A DNA stretch of 24,100 bases. Origin: JAEKLB01 sp050249235 (GTDB taxonomy: Bacteria; Actinomycetota; Acidimicrobiia; Acidimicrobiales; CADCSY01). Positions 1 through 5,683 of this stretch are shown here, in pieces. The notes beneath the pieces were generated by a model that saw nothing but the letters and a program-made list of their open reading frames with translations, was not told where the DNA came from and did no database searches. Position numbers and translations under genes: made by a program. The stretch is from NCBI GenBank assembly GCA_050249235.1, contig JBFWQW010000035.1:1-24100 (forward strand), written 5' to 3'. Numbering within the stretch: position 1 is the stretch's first letter; every line of letters begins with the position of its first letter.

Positions 1-15
1 GTGCTCTTCCGATCT
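1..15 (+). other. Illumina adapter remnant at contig end
   Basis: The first 15 bases, GTGCTCTTCCGATCT, equal the last 15 bases of the standard Illumina TruSeq read-2 adapter. A chance match of this length at the very first base is improbable. It is therefore an untrimmed library adapter, and the genome proper begins near base 16. Any reading frame that starts at base 1 is an artefact. Confidence 0.93.
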
Positions 16-317
16 CGCGGTCGGACTCGGTCGGACACGAGCTCCACCTGGGACGACGGACAGGGTCGCGCTCCCGGCCCGTGGCCGGGAGCGACGGTCG
101 CACCCCGACCGGCCGCCTCAGGGGCGGGTCGCGGGGCGCGAGGTGAAGGTGTCCGCGTCGGTCGCCGTCATCGGTCACCACCTCCTCGCACCGTGTCCGT
201 CGCCTCGCCGGCGACCCGGGGCAGCTGAGCCCGCATCCCCGGTGGCGTCAAGCGAGTTCCGCGCCTCCGGCCCCGACGGCGCACCTCTCGTCCTCGGTCT
301 CGGTCTCGGTCCGGGCC
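16..317. other. Gene-free stretch at contig end
   Basis: About 300 bases with no convincing coding frame on either strand. The open frames are arginine/proline-rich, as expected of non-coding GC-rich DNA, and lack recognisable domains. The stretch holds a strong hairpin at 69-93 and short CGGTCT iterations near 294-315. It lies just beyond the stop codon of the metallopeptidase on the minus strand, so it may hold that gene's 3' end and the end of a gene outside the window. Confidence 0.5.
68..94. terminator. Strong GC hairpin, possible terminator
   Basis: CGCTCCCGGC at 69-78 is perfectly complementary to GCCGGGAGCG at 84-93, and C79 with G83 can add an eleventh pair. There is no T-tract on either side, which is common for actinobacterial hairpin terminators. 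No gene inside the window ends directly at it, so the role is inferred from structure alone. Confidence 0.4.
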
Positions 318-659
318 TCAGGCCCAGCCCAGCTCGGCCAGGCGGCCGTCGCCGATGCCGAAGTGGTGGGCCAGCTCGTGCACGACGGTGATCCGGACCT
401 GGGCCACGAGCTCGTCCTCGGTGGCGCACAGCTCGATCAGGGCCAGGCGGTAGATCGTCACCTGGTCGGGGACGGCGAGGCCGCCGTACTGCTCCCGGTG
501 GGTGAGCGGGATTCCCTCGTAGAGGCCGAGCAGGCCGGCCGGGTGCCGGTCGCGCACCTGGACGACCACGTTGTCGACCATGGCCGCCAGCTCGGGCGGC
601 AGGCTGTCGAGCGCGTCGGCCACCAGGGCCTCGAAGCGGTCGGCCGGGATCTCGATCAT
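318..659 (-). CDS. Minimal zinc metallopeptidase (zincin, former DUF1025 family)
   Basis: A 113-residue protein with a zincin active site near its C-terminus: H94-E95-L-A-H98, then G-x-x-D at 101-104, the compact HExxHxxGxxD arrangement of the small 'metallopeptidase family protein' group (PF06262). The two His and the Asp would bind zinc and Glu95 would activate water. There is no signal peptide or membrane segment, so it is presumably cytoplasmic. Its length is normal for the family. Substrates of this family are not established. The gene starts at ATG 659 and diverges from the peptidase E-like gene, leaving 47 bp between starts. Codon use matches the neighbours. Family assignment is strong; physiological role is unknown. 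Confidence 0.9.
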   Translation of the reverse strand: MIEIPADRFEALVADALDSLPPELAAMVDNVVVQVRDRHPAGLLGLYEGIPLTHREQYGGLAVPDQVTIYRLALIELCATEDELVAQVRITVVHELAHHFGIGDGRLAELGWA

Positions 660-706
660 CGGGAGCAGTCTCGTCGGGCCGGCCCCGATGCCGCGATCAT
701 CTCCCC

Positions 707-1438
707 GTGACTGCCGAGACCCCCACCATCCTCGCCACCTCGGGCGGCTACCGCCCCGGGCGGCGCACCGAGCTCGAGATGACCCCGCTGCTGCTGCACA
801 CCGTCGAGCTGGCGCGGGTCGAGGGTCGCCGGGCCCGGCTGTGCCAGATCGGGACCGCCAACGGCGACCAGCGGTGGTTCAACGCCCGCTTCGCCGAGGC
901 CGGCCAGCTGGCCGGCCTGGAGGTGTCGCACCTCAACCTGTTCAACATGCCGCCGACGGACGACATCGACGCCTTCGTCGGCCGCCACGACATCGTGTGG
1001 GTGAATGGCGGGTCGGTGGCCAACCTCCTCGCCGTCTGGCGGGTCCACGGCCTCGGCGACGTGCTGCGCCGGGCGTGGGAGGCCGGCATCGTGCTGAGCG
1101 GCGTCTCGGCCGGCTCGATCTGCTGGCACTACGGCGGCTCGACCGACTCGTTCGGACCCGAGCTGCGCATCGTCCAGGACGGCCTCGGCCTCCTCCCCTA
1201 CGGCAACGGCGTGCACTACGACAGCGAGGCGGCCCGGCGCCCGACCATCCACCGGGCCGTGGGCGAGGGGACCCTGCCGCTCACCTACTGCACCGACGAC
1301 GGTGTGGGGCTGGTGTACCGGGGCACCGAGCTGGTCGAGGCCGTGGCCGACCGGGCCGGGGCCGGGGCCTACCGGGTCGAGCGGCTGGCGTCGGGCGAGG
1401 TCGTCGAGGAGCCGCTGCCGGTGCGGCTGCTGGCCTGA
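707..1438 (+). CDS. Peptidase E-like protein (S51 / class I glutamine amidotransferase-like)
   Basis: A 243-residue protein of the peptidase S51 type, whose known members (PepE, cyanophycinase) are serine hydrolases cleaving aspartyl peptides. The nucleophile elbow GVSAGS places Ser134 as the nucleophile. HYDSE with His170 supplies the expected histidine, and VNGGSVANLL at 99-108 is the conserved GG strand-loop. The protein has no signal peptide and is probably cytosolic. It starts at GTG 707 with no Shine-Dalgarno; GATCAT lies exactly 6 nt upstream, which would suit a leaderless mRNA. Its last 70 bp overlap the 3' end of the convergent dsbB-like gene. The exact substrate cannot be told from sequence. 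Confidence 0.9.
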   Translation: MTAETPTILATSGGYRPGRRTELEMTPLLLHTVELARVEGRRARLCQIGTANGDQRWFNARFAEAGQLAGLEVSHLNLFNMPPTDDIDAFVGRHDIVWVNGGSVANLLAVWRVHGLGDVLRRAWEAGIVLSGVSAGSICWHYGGSTDSFGPELRIVQDGLGLLPYGNGVHYDSEAARRPTIHRAVGEGTLPLTYCTDDGVGLVYRGTELVEAVADRAGAGAYRVERLASGEVVEEPLPVRLLA

Positions 1439-1995
1439 CGGGTGCCGGCCCGATCGCTGACCCGGTCCCCGAGCCGGGCGACCAGGAGCAGGCCGACGAT
1501 CAGCAGGAAGCCCGAGAGGGCCATTCCCGGGATGGTGAGGTAGCCGAAGCGGCGGACCCAGATCAGCGAGCACGGGTTGGTCGGGTCGCAGGCCCCCGAC
1601 TCGAGCGACGGAAAGCGCTCGAGCACCAGGTGGTACGTCGAGACGAGCCCGCCGAGGCCGGCCACCACGGCGCCCCCCGACGCCACCCGGCGCCGGACGG
1701 CCCCGCTCCCCCGCCAGGCGGCGACGGCCAGCACCGGGCCGAGCGGGTACATCGCGGCCCGCTGGACCCAGCACAGGCGGCAGGGCACGAAGTGGGCCAC
1801 CTCCGAGAGGTAGAGGCTCCCGACGGTGGCCACGAGGGCGACGGCCGCGGCCAGGCCCAGGGCCGCCGGCGCCAGGTCGGCCGCCAGTGCCCGGCCCAGG
1901 CGGTCGAGCCCGGGCACCCGCCGGCCGGCGGCGAGGACGAGCCCGGCCACGACCCCGATCTCGGCGACCACGGCCAGCAGCGCGAGGAACAGCAC
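1369..1995 (-). CDS. dsbB: DsbB/BdbC-like disulfide oxidoreductase
   Basis: A 208-residue, four-helix membrane protein that would reoxidise an exported thiol oxidase, passing electrons to quinone. The first redox pair is C72-x-x-C75 in FVPCRLCWVQRAAMYPL, and the second pair is C136/C142 in the second extracytoplasmic loop. Hydrophobic segments lie near 1-22, 44-65, 78-95, 106-122 and 153-173. The GTG at 1995 is the first standard start. However, an in-frame CTG at 2011-2013 follows GGAGG by 9 nt and would add six residues, giving an N-terminus (M-TTDTV) that looks natural. The hydrophilic tail of about 35 residues is antisense to the C-terminus of the peptidase E-like gene and may be read-through lacking function. 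Confidence 0.9.
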   Translation of the reverse strand: MLFLALLAVVAEIGVVAGLVLAAGRRVPGLDRLGRALAADLAPAALGLAAAVALVATVGSLYLSEVAHFVPCRLCWVQRAAMYPLGPVLAVAAWRGSGAVRRRVASGGAVVAGLGGLVSTYHLVLERFPSLESGACDPTNPCSLIWVRRFGYLTIPGMALSGFLLIVGLLLVARLGDRVSDRAGTRQASSRTGSGSSTTSPDASRSTR

Positions 1996-2043
1996 GACGG
2001 TGTCGGTGGTCAGGGGGATCCGCCTCCGGCCGGTGGACGCCGG

Positions 2044-2049
2044 ACCCTA
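2044..2049 (-). promoter_or_regulatory. Probable -10 box for the dsbB-like gene
   Basis: Read on the minus strand this is TAGGGT, matching the actinobacterial TANNNT -10. It would start transcription near 2037, giving a leader of about 24-42 nt that contains GGAGG. The -35 and spacer positions fall inside the G-rich tract at 2053-2085. Inferred from motif and distance only. Confidence 0.35.
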
Positions 2050-2052
2050 CCG

Positions 2053-2085
2053 CCTCCCCTCCCCTCCCCTCCCCTCCCCCGCCCC
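2053..2085 (-). repeat. Tandem CCCCT repeat / G-quadruplex motif
   Basis: The plus strand has four exact CCCCT units at 2056-2075, followed by CCCCC and GCCCC. The minus strand therefore has six consecutive tracts of at least four G separated by single bases, an ideal G-quadruplex sequence. It lies just upstream of the likely dsbB promoter. Confidence 0.7.
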
Positions 2086-2097
2086 GCGCGGGGCGGG
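2078..2097. repeat. 20-bp perfect GC palindrome
   Basis: CCCGCCCCGC at 2078-2087 is followed directly by its reverse complement at 2088-2097. It abuts the CCCCT repeats in the divergent dsbB/gdt1 control region. It could be a cruciform, a protein-binding site, or part of the alternative structure of the G-rich strand. Confidence 0.6.
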
Positions 2098-2148
2098 CGG
2101 GCACGGGGCCACCCGGCGACCGATGATCCCGGACCCGCCGAGAGCCGC

Positions 2149-2154
2149 TACGGT
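2149..2154 (+). promoter_or_regulatory. Probable -10 box for the riboswitch-gdt1 transcript
   Basis: TACGGT fits TANNNT. Transcription would start about 7 nt later, near 2161, which is exactly where the 5' strand of riboswitch helix P1 begins. No good -35 is visible. Confidence 0.4.
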
Positions 2155-2268
2155 CGCCGCCGAAGGGGAGTAGTCCTCCTCCGGTCGATCGACATGCTGG
2201 CGGCGACGTCCGGTCGGCCGGGTCCCTCGCCCGTCGGGGTGGGGGGCGGACGAGACCTTCGACGCGGT
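2155..2268 (+). promoter_or_regulatory. yybP-ykoY manganese riboswitch (aptamer)
   Basis: The two hallmark sequences of the yybP-ykoY aptamer are present in order: GGGGAGTAG at 2165-2173 and ACGAGACCTT at 2250-2259. They are about 75 nt apart, with a GACATGCTGGCGGC segment and a GC stem between them. Closing helix P1 is formed by CGAAG (2161-2165) and CTTCG (2257-2261). Known members bind Mn2+ in a cross-helix pocket and commonly precede manganese exporters; here the next gene encodes a GDT1-family exporter. The class is recognised from sequence; ligand is established knowledge for the class. Confidence 0.93.
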
Positions 2269-2276
2269 GCCCGCGC

Positions 2277-2339
2277 GCGCCGAGTCGGAGGCCACGGACC
2301 GGTGCCCTTCTCCTCGGTGCGGGAACGAGGAGAAGGTCG
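2277..2339 (+). promoter_or_regulatory. SD-sequestering expression platform of the Mn riboswitch
   Basis: CCTTCTCCTCG (2306-2316) is perfectly complementary to CGAGGAGAAGG (2326-2336), giving an 11-bp stem with a 9-nt loop. The 3' strand is the Shine-Dalgarno of gdt1, whose ATG is at 2340. A competing helix is visible: GCGCCGAG (2277-2284) can pair with CTCGGTGC (2313-2320), 8 pairs with one G-U. That helix would disrupt the sequestering stem and free the SD. The inferred logic is translational: without Mn2+ the SD is hidden, and with Mn2+ it is open. Confidence 0.8.
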
Positions 2340-2906
2340 ATGCTGACAGCGATCCTGGTGAGCTTCGGGGTGATCTTCGTCGCCGAGCTCGGCGACAAGA
2401 GCCAGCTGATGGCGCTGACGTTCGCCACCCGCTACCCCACGGTGCCGGTGCTGGTCGGCATCACCGGCGCCACCGCCCTCGTCCACGCCGGCTCCGTCCT
2501 GGCCGGTGGCGTGCTGGGGGCGGCCCTGCCGGGCCGGGCCCTCAACGTCGTCGCGGCGGCTGCCTTCGTCGGCTTCGGCCTCTGGACGTTGCGGGGCGAC
2601 CGCCTCACCGAGGACGACACCGCCCGGGCGGCCCGCTCGGCCGGCAACGTGGTCGTCGCCGTCGGCACGGTGTTCCTCCTCGCCGAGCTGGGCGACAAGA
2701 CCATGCTGGCCACGGTCACCCTGGCCAGCCGCGAGGGCCTGGTCGGAACCTGGATCGGCTCGACGCTCGGGATGGTGGCGGCCGACGCCCTCGCCATCGT
2801 GGTCGGTCGCCAGCTGGGCGCCCGACTGCCGGAGCGGGCCATCCGCGTCGGCGCCGCCGCCGCCTTCTTCGCCTTCGCCGGGCTGCTCCTCGTCGAGGCG
2901 GCGTGA
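2340..2906 (+). CDS. GDT1/TMEM165-family Mn2+ exporter
   Basis: A 188-residue integral membrane protein built from two homologous halves, each with the family motif E-x-G-D-K-(S/T): ELGDKS at 16-21 and ELGDKT at 116-121. About six transmembrane helices are visible, three per half, joined by an acidic cytoplasmic loop near 86-99. Family members exchange Mn2+ or Ca2+ for protons, and bacterial ones export manganese. The acidic motif residues form the cation site. The length is typical. ATG 2340 is chosen because GAGGAGAAGG ends 3 nt before it and forms part of the riboswitch hairpin. The riboswitch makes a manganese-detoxification role very likely. Confidence 0.95.
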   Translation: MLTAILVSFGVIFVAELGDKSQLMALTFATRYPTVPVLVGITGATALVHAGSVLAGGVLGAALPGRALNVVAAAAFVGFGLWTLRGDRLTEDDTARAARSAGNVVVAVGTVFLLAELGDKTMLATVTLASREGLVGTWIGSTLGMVAADALAIVVGRQLGARLPERAIRVGAAAAFFAFAGLLLVEAA

Positions 2907-2916
2907 GCGCCCCGCC

Positions 2917-2936
2917 GGGGAACCTGTGGGTTTCCC
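2917..2936 (+). terminator. Possible gdt1 terminator hairpin
   Basis: GGGGAACC (2917-2924) pairs with GGTTTCCC (2929-2936) through one G-T pair, with a TGTG loop. It lies 10 nt after the gdt1 stop. There is no long T-tract after it. Confidence 0.4.
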
Positions 2937-3021
2937 TGGGGTCGAACGGTGGACAAGTCGGGCCCTCCTGGGGGCGACGAAGAACCTCGGGGGATAAGCC
3001 TGGGGACTCGGGAAAAGGCTC

Positions 3022-3050
3022 TTGACGGGCCCGATTCGGGGGCGCAGAGT
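3022..3050 (+). promoter_or_regulatory. Predicted sigma-A-type promoter for the candidate ncRNA
   Basis: TTGACG at 3022-3027 is separated by exactly 17 nt from CAGAGT at 3045-3050, which keeps the A2 and T6 of TANNNT. Transcription would start near 3057. It lies 115 bp past the gdt1 stop and immediately ahead of the run of RNA-like hairpins, so it fits a dedicated promoter for them. Confidence 0.5.
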
Positions 3051-3056
3051 CGCCCT

Positions 3057-3433
3057 ACCGCAGCGACACGGAGCGGCGCGACATCGAGGGTGACTCGAAG
3101 CTTCGGCCGAGGGAAAACCACCGGTGCCGAGGCGACACCGGCGAGGCGGAGGACGACTTCCACCGACCGTCGGGACCAAGGGCTTCGTGCCGGAGGGAAA
3201 CGACGGGTCGCACGGACACCGGGCAACCGGGGCACCGGCGGGCGGTGGCCACCACGCTTCGGCGAGACGGCTGCCGCCAACGGACATCGCCCGCCAGAGC
3301 GCGAGCTCCGACGGGCGATGAAGGGTGATCGACGGCGAGGCTAAACCTTCGCACTCGGTCGCTTGGTGGATGCTCGTCCGACGAGCGGCCCCGGGCTGCC
3401 GTCAGGCGCAAGCCGGACCGGCGCCCGGGGCCG
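3057..3433 (+). ncRNA. Candidate structured non-coding RNA, about 380 nt, unrecognised class
   Basis: No protein fits here, yet seven non-overlapping hairpins follow one another on the plus strand. They are 3094-3111 (UUCG loop, AA bulge); 3121-3141 (6 bp); 3164-3210 (nine pairs, one bulge); 3219-3230 (CCGG stem, GCAA loop); 3255-3264 (3 bp, UUCG loop); 3285-3320 (9 bp, 3x3 internal loop, 4 bp, GCGA loop); and 3386-3433. The last has an 11-bp stem, 4 bp, an internal loop and 3 bp capped by GCAA, and is followed by TTTCG. AGCGAC (3062-3067) and GTCGCT (3358-3363) could close the fold. Stable GNRA and UUCG loops appear only when read on the plus strand. I do not see the RNase P core, the tmRNA tRNA-like end or the SRP signature. 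Existence as an RNA is inference; class unknown. Confidence 0.55.
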
Positions 3434-3459
3434 TTTCGCGTCCTGGCTCCCCGTTCGTC

Positions 3460-3492
3460 GTCGACTGGAGGAACAACCCCCAGGTAGTCGAC
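3460..3492 (-). terminator. Hairpin after the enoyl-CoA hydratase gene
   Basis: GTCGACT (3460-3466) and AGTCGAC (3486-3492) form a perfect 7-bp stem with a 19-nt loop that can pair further (GG with CC). It begins 17 nt past the stop codon of the minus-strand hydratase, between that gene and the 3' end of the candidate ncRNA. It may stop one or both. Confidence 0.45.
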
Positions 3493-3508
3493 AAGAGAAC
3501 AGGCAGGG

Positions 3509-4315
3509 CTAGTGGCCGGTCCAGTTGGGCGGGCGCTTCTCGAGGAACGAGTGCGGGCCCTCCCGGCCGTCGTCGGTGCGGGCGATGTCGTAGAGGGCCT
3601 GGCCGCTGGCCCGCCACGTGGCCTCCGGGTCGAGGTCGAGCGACGCGTTGGCCAGCCGCAGCGTCTCCCGAACGGCCACCGGCCCGTTGGCGTTGATCGC
3701 CGCCGCCAGGGCGAGGGCGGCCGTGACGGCCTCGCCCGGCTCGGCCAGCTGGGTGACGAGACCGAGGCGGTGGGCCTCCTCGGCGTCGATCGGGTCGCCG
3801 GTGAGCAGGATCTTGAGGGCCGTCTGCTTGGCGAGCAGGCGGGGCAGGTGCACGAGCCCCCCGCCCCCGGCGATGAGCGAGAGCTTCACCTCGGGGAGGC
3901 CGAAGCGGGCCGTGCGCACCGCCACCAGGAGGTCGCAGGCCAGGGCCAGCTCGAACCCACCGGCCATGGCCGGGCCGTTCACGGCGGCGATGACCGGCTT
4001 GGTGCGGGGGTAGCGGACGAAGCCGGCGAAGCCGCCCCGCCGGGTGAACAGCTCGGTGTCGCGGCCCTCGATGAAGGCACCCAGGTCGGCGCCGGCGCAG
4101 AACACGCTGCCGGACCCCGTGAGCACCGCCGTCAGGATCTCGTCGTCGGCCTCGATCCGGTCGAGCGCGGCCTCGAGTCCCTCGGCGACCTCCTTGCTGA
4201 CGGCGTTGCGGGCGTCCGGCCGGTCGATGGTGACGAGCGCCGTCCGGCCCTCGAGCTGCACGGTGACCACGCCCGGGGGCGCGCCGTCGGTGGGGACTTC
4301 GGGGGGTTGAGCCAC
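3509..4315 (-). CDS. Enoyl-CoA hydratase/isomerase family protein (both catalytic Glu present)
   Basis: A 268-residue crotonase-fold protein. Oxyanion-hole elements are CAGADLG at 73-79 and NGPAMAGG at 113-120. Both glutamates of classical enoyl-CoA hydratase are kept, Glu122 in GGFELALACD and Glu142 in FGLPEVKLS, so hydration of trans-2-enoyl-CoA is plausible. The start is GTG 4313-4315, where the frame becomes protein-like (MAQPPEVPTDG); upstream in-frame residues look like intergenic DNA. It lies 71 bp downstream of a second crotonase-family gene on the same strand and is the last gene of this group. Length is normal. Substrate chain length and the exact pathway, fatty acid or sterol side chain for example, cannot be read from sequence. 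Confidence 0.92.
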   Translation of the reverse strand: MAQPPEVPTDGAPPGVVTVQLEGRTALVTIDRPDARNAVSKEVAEGLEAALDRIEADDEILTAVLTGSGSVFCAGADLGAFIEGRDTELFTRRGGFAGFVRYPRTKPVIAAVNGPAMAGGFELALACDLLVAVRTARFGLPEVKLSLIAGGGGLVHLPRLLAKQTALKILLTGDPIDAEEAHRLGLVTQLAEPGEAVTAALALAAAINANGPVAVRETLRLANASLDLDPEATWRASGQALYDIARTDDGREGPHSFLEKRPPNWTGH

Positions 4316-4386
4316 GGCCAGATCATGGCACCCGGCCCGGATGCCGTCGGGCTGGTCGGGCGCCGGGCAGCCCGACGGGACCGGCG

Positions 4387-5139
4387 CTACCGGCCCCGCC
4401 AGTCCGGCCCGCCCAGCCGGGCGTCGTCGGTGGCCGCGACCACGAGCCGCATCGTCTCGCCGAAGCGGATGGCGTCGACCGCGCTCATCCCCCTGGTGCG
4501 CACGGCCACCTCCTTCATGGCCCGCTGGGCCAGGGGCGCGCCCTGGACGAGCCGGCCGGCCAGGGCCCGGGCCTCGTCGAGGAGGGTGTCGTGGGGGACG
4601 ACCCGGCCCACGATGCCCATGGCCACGGCCCGTTCGGCGTCGACCGGGTCGCCGGTGAGCAGCAGCTCCATGGCGTTCTGCCAGCCGATGCGCTGGGGCA
4701 GCCGGATGGCGCCGACGATGGCGGGCACCCCCAGCTTGACCTCCGGGAACCCGAACACGGCCCGCTCGCTGGCGATGACGAAGTCGCACCAGGTGACCAG
4801 CGTCAGGCCATAGCCCAGGCAGTGCCCGTTCACGGCCGCGATCACCGGCTTGAAGATCTCCCAGCCGCTCTCGAACGAGTTGGCCGTCGGCTTCTCCCAG
4901 AACGTGCCCGGGAAGGTCCCGGTGGCCCCGGCGCCGTCCTTCACGTCGGCGCCGGCGCAGAACGCCCGGCCGGCACCGGTGACGATGGCCACCCACGCCG
5001 CCTCCTCGTCGCGAAAACGGGCGAAGGCGGCGTTGAGGTCGTCCCGGAGCTCGCGGTTGACCGCGTTCATGGCCTCGGGCCGGTTGTAGGTGATGGTGGC
5101 GACGTGGCCGTCGAGCTCGTAGAGGACGGTGCCGCCCAT
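4387..5139 (-). CDS. Enoyl-CoA hydratase/isomerase family protein (one catalytic Glu replaced)
   Basis: A 250-residue crotonase-superfamily protein with FCAGADVKD at 60-68 and NGHCLGYG at 104-111 forming the oxyanion hole. The position of the first hydratase glutamate is Thr113 (GLTLVTWCD), while the second, Glu133 in FGFPEVKLG, is kept. Proteins with this pattern often catalyse isomerase or other acyl-CoA reactions rather than simple hydration, so 'hydratase' should be read as family, not activity. It starts at ATG 5139, only 14 bp after the stop of the nitroreductase-family gene, which suggests one transcript. It is distinct in sequence from the adjacent paralogue, so a recent duplication is unlikely. 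Confidence 0.92.
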   Translation of the reverse strand: MGGTVLYELDGHVATITYNRPEAMNAVNRELRDDLNAAFARFRDEEAAWVAIVTGAGRAFCAGADVKDGAGATGTFPGTFWEKPTANSFESGWEIFKPVIAAVNGHCLGYGLTLVTWCDFVIASERAVFGFPEVKLGVPAIVGAIRLPQRIGWQNAMELLLTGDPVDAERAVAMGIVGRVVPHDTLLDEARALAGRLVQGAPLAQRAMKEVAVRTRGMSAVDAIRFGETMRLVVAATDDARLGGPDWRGR

Positions 5140-5153
5140 CGGGCGTCCCTCGC

Positions 5154-5636
5154 TCAGCCGGCCGGCTGCTCGGCTGCGCCGGTCGGATTCGCAGAGATCC
5201 GCACCAAGCGGACGACCGGGATCTGGCGGTGCTCGGCGCAGCGGTCCTGGTAGCTGTACAGCCCGATGATCACCTCGCTCATCATGTCGAAGAGCCGGTT
5301 GCGGTCCTGGCTGTTCGGCACCAGCTCGGCCCGGGCCCGGTAGGTCTCGCCGAGGTACTCGACGGTGAGCTCGGGATCGGCCTGGAGGTTGCGGTACCAC
5401 TGCGGGTGCTTGCGCATGCCGCCCATCGAGCCGGCCACGATGAGGTCGTCGCCGTCCTCCCGCACGCAGACGGGGGTCACGTGCTGCTTGCCCGTCTTGG
5501 CCCCGGTGGTGGTGAGGAGCACCAGCGGGAAGCCCCCCTCCTCTGCCGGCTTGCCGCCGGTCGCCCGGTAGTTGGCGATGACCTGCTCGTTCTGGGCGCG
5601 GATGTCGACCCGCGGGGGGCGTGAGGTGTCGGCCAT
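5154..5636 (-). CDS. Deazaflavin (F420)-dependent nitroreductase family protein
   Basis: A 160-residue protein of the Ddn/Rv3547-like family (split beta-barrel, DUF385). Typical blocks are LLTTTGAKTGKQHVTPV at 40-56 and the G-S-M-G-G (69-73), HPQWYRNLQADPELTVEY (77-94) region that contacts F420. Relatives use reduced F420 to reduce quinones and nitroimidazoles, or are of unknown activity. Start ATG 5636 has no Shine-Dalgarno; instead TACCGT lies 6 nt upstream, so the mRNA probably begins at the ATG. This implies its own promoter despite only 47 bp to the SRPBCC gene. It likely cotranscribes with the crotonase genes below it. Confidence 0.9.
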   Translation of the reverse strand: MADTSRPPRVDIRAQNEQVIANYRATGGKPAEEGGFPLVLLTTTGAKTGKQHVTPVCVREDGDDLIVAGSMGGMRKHPQWYRNLQADPELTVEYLGETYRARAELVPNSQDRNRLFDMMSEVIIGLYSYQDRCAEHRQIPVVRLVRISANPTGAAEQPAG

Positions 5637-5642
5637 CGCGGC

Positions 5643-5648
5643 ACGGTA
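5643..5648 (-). promoter_or_regulatory. -10 box for leaderless nitroreductase-family gene
   Basis: TACCGT on the minus strand, 6 nt before ATG 5636. With the usual distance of about 7 nt from the -10 to the start site, transcription would begin at the A of the ATG. Confidence 0.5.
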
Positions 5649-5683
5649 CCCGACCCCCGGCCCGGCCGGCCCGGCCGGCCCGG

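Noticed and set aside
1..228. A 75-residue plus-strand frame starting at base 1
   Set aside because: It begins inside the sequencing adapter and reads as Arg/Pro/Gly-rich noise.
2948..2956. GGTGGACAA, one mismatch from an actinobacterial DnaA box (reverse TTGTCCACA)
   Set aside because: A single isolated site without an AT-rich region, further boxes, or dnaA/dnaN nearby is not an origin.
3057..3433. RNase P RNA, tmRNA, SRP RNA or cobalamin riboswitch
   Set aside because: The P4 core GAGGAAAGTCC and its partner are absent. There is no tRNA-like GGTTCGA end or tag frame, no SRP GGAA/AGCAG loop, and no B12 box. The region stays unclassified.
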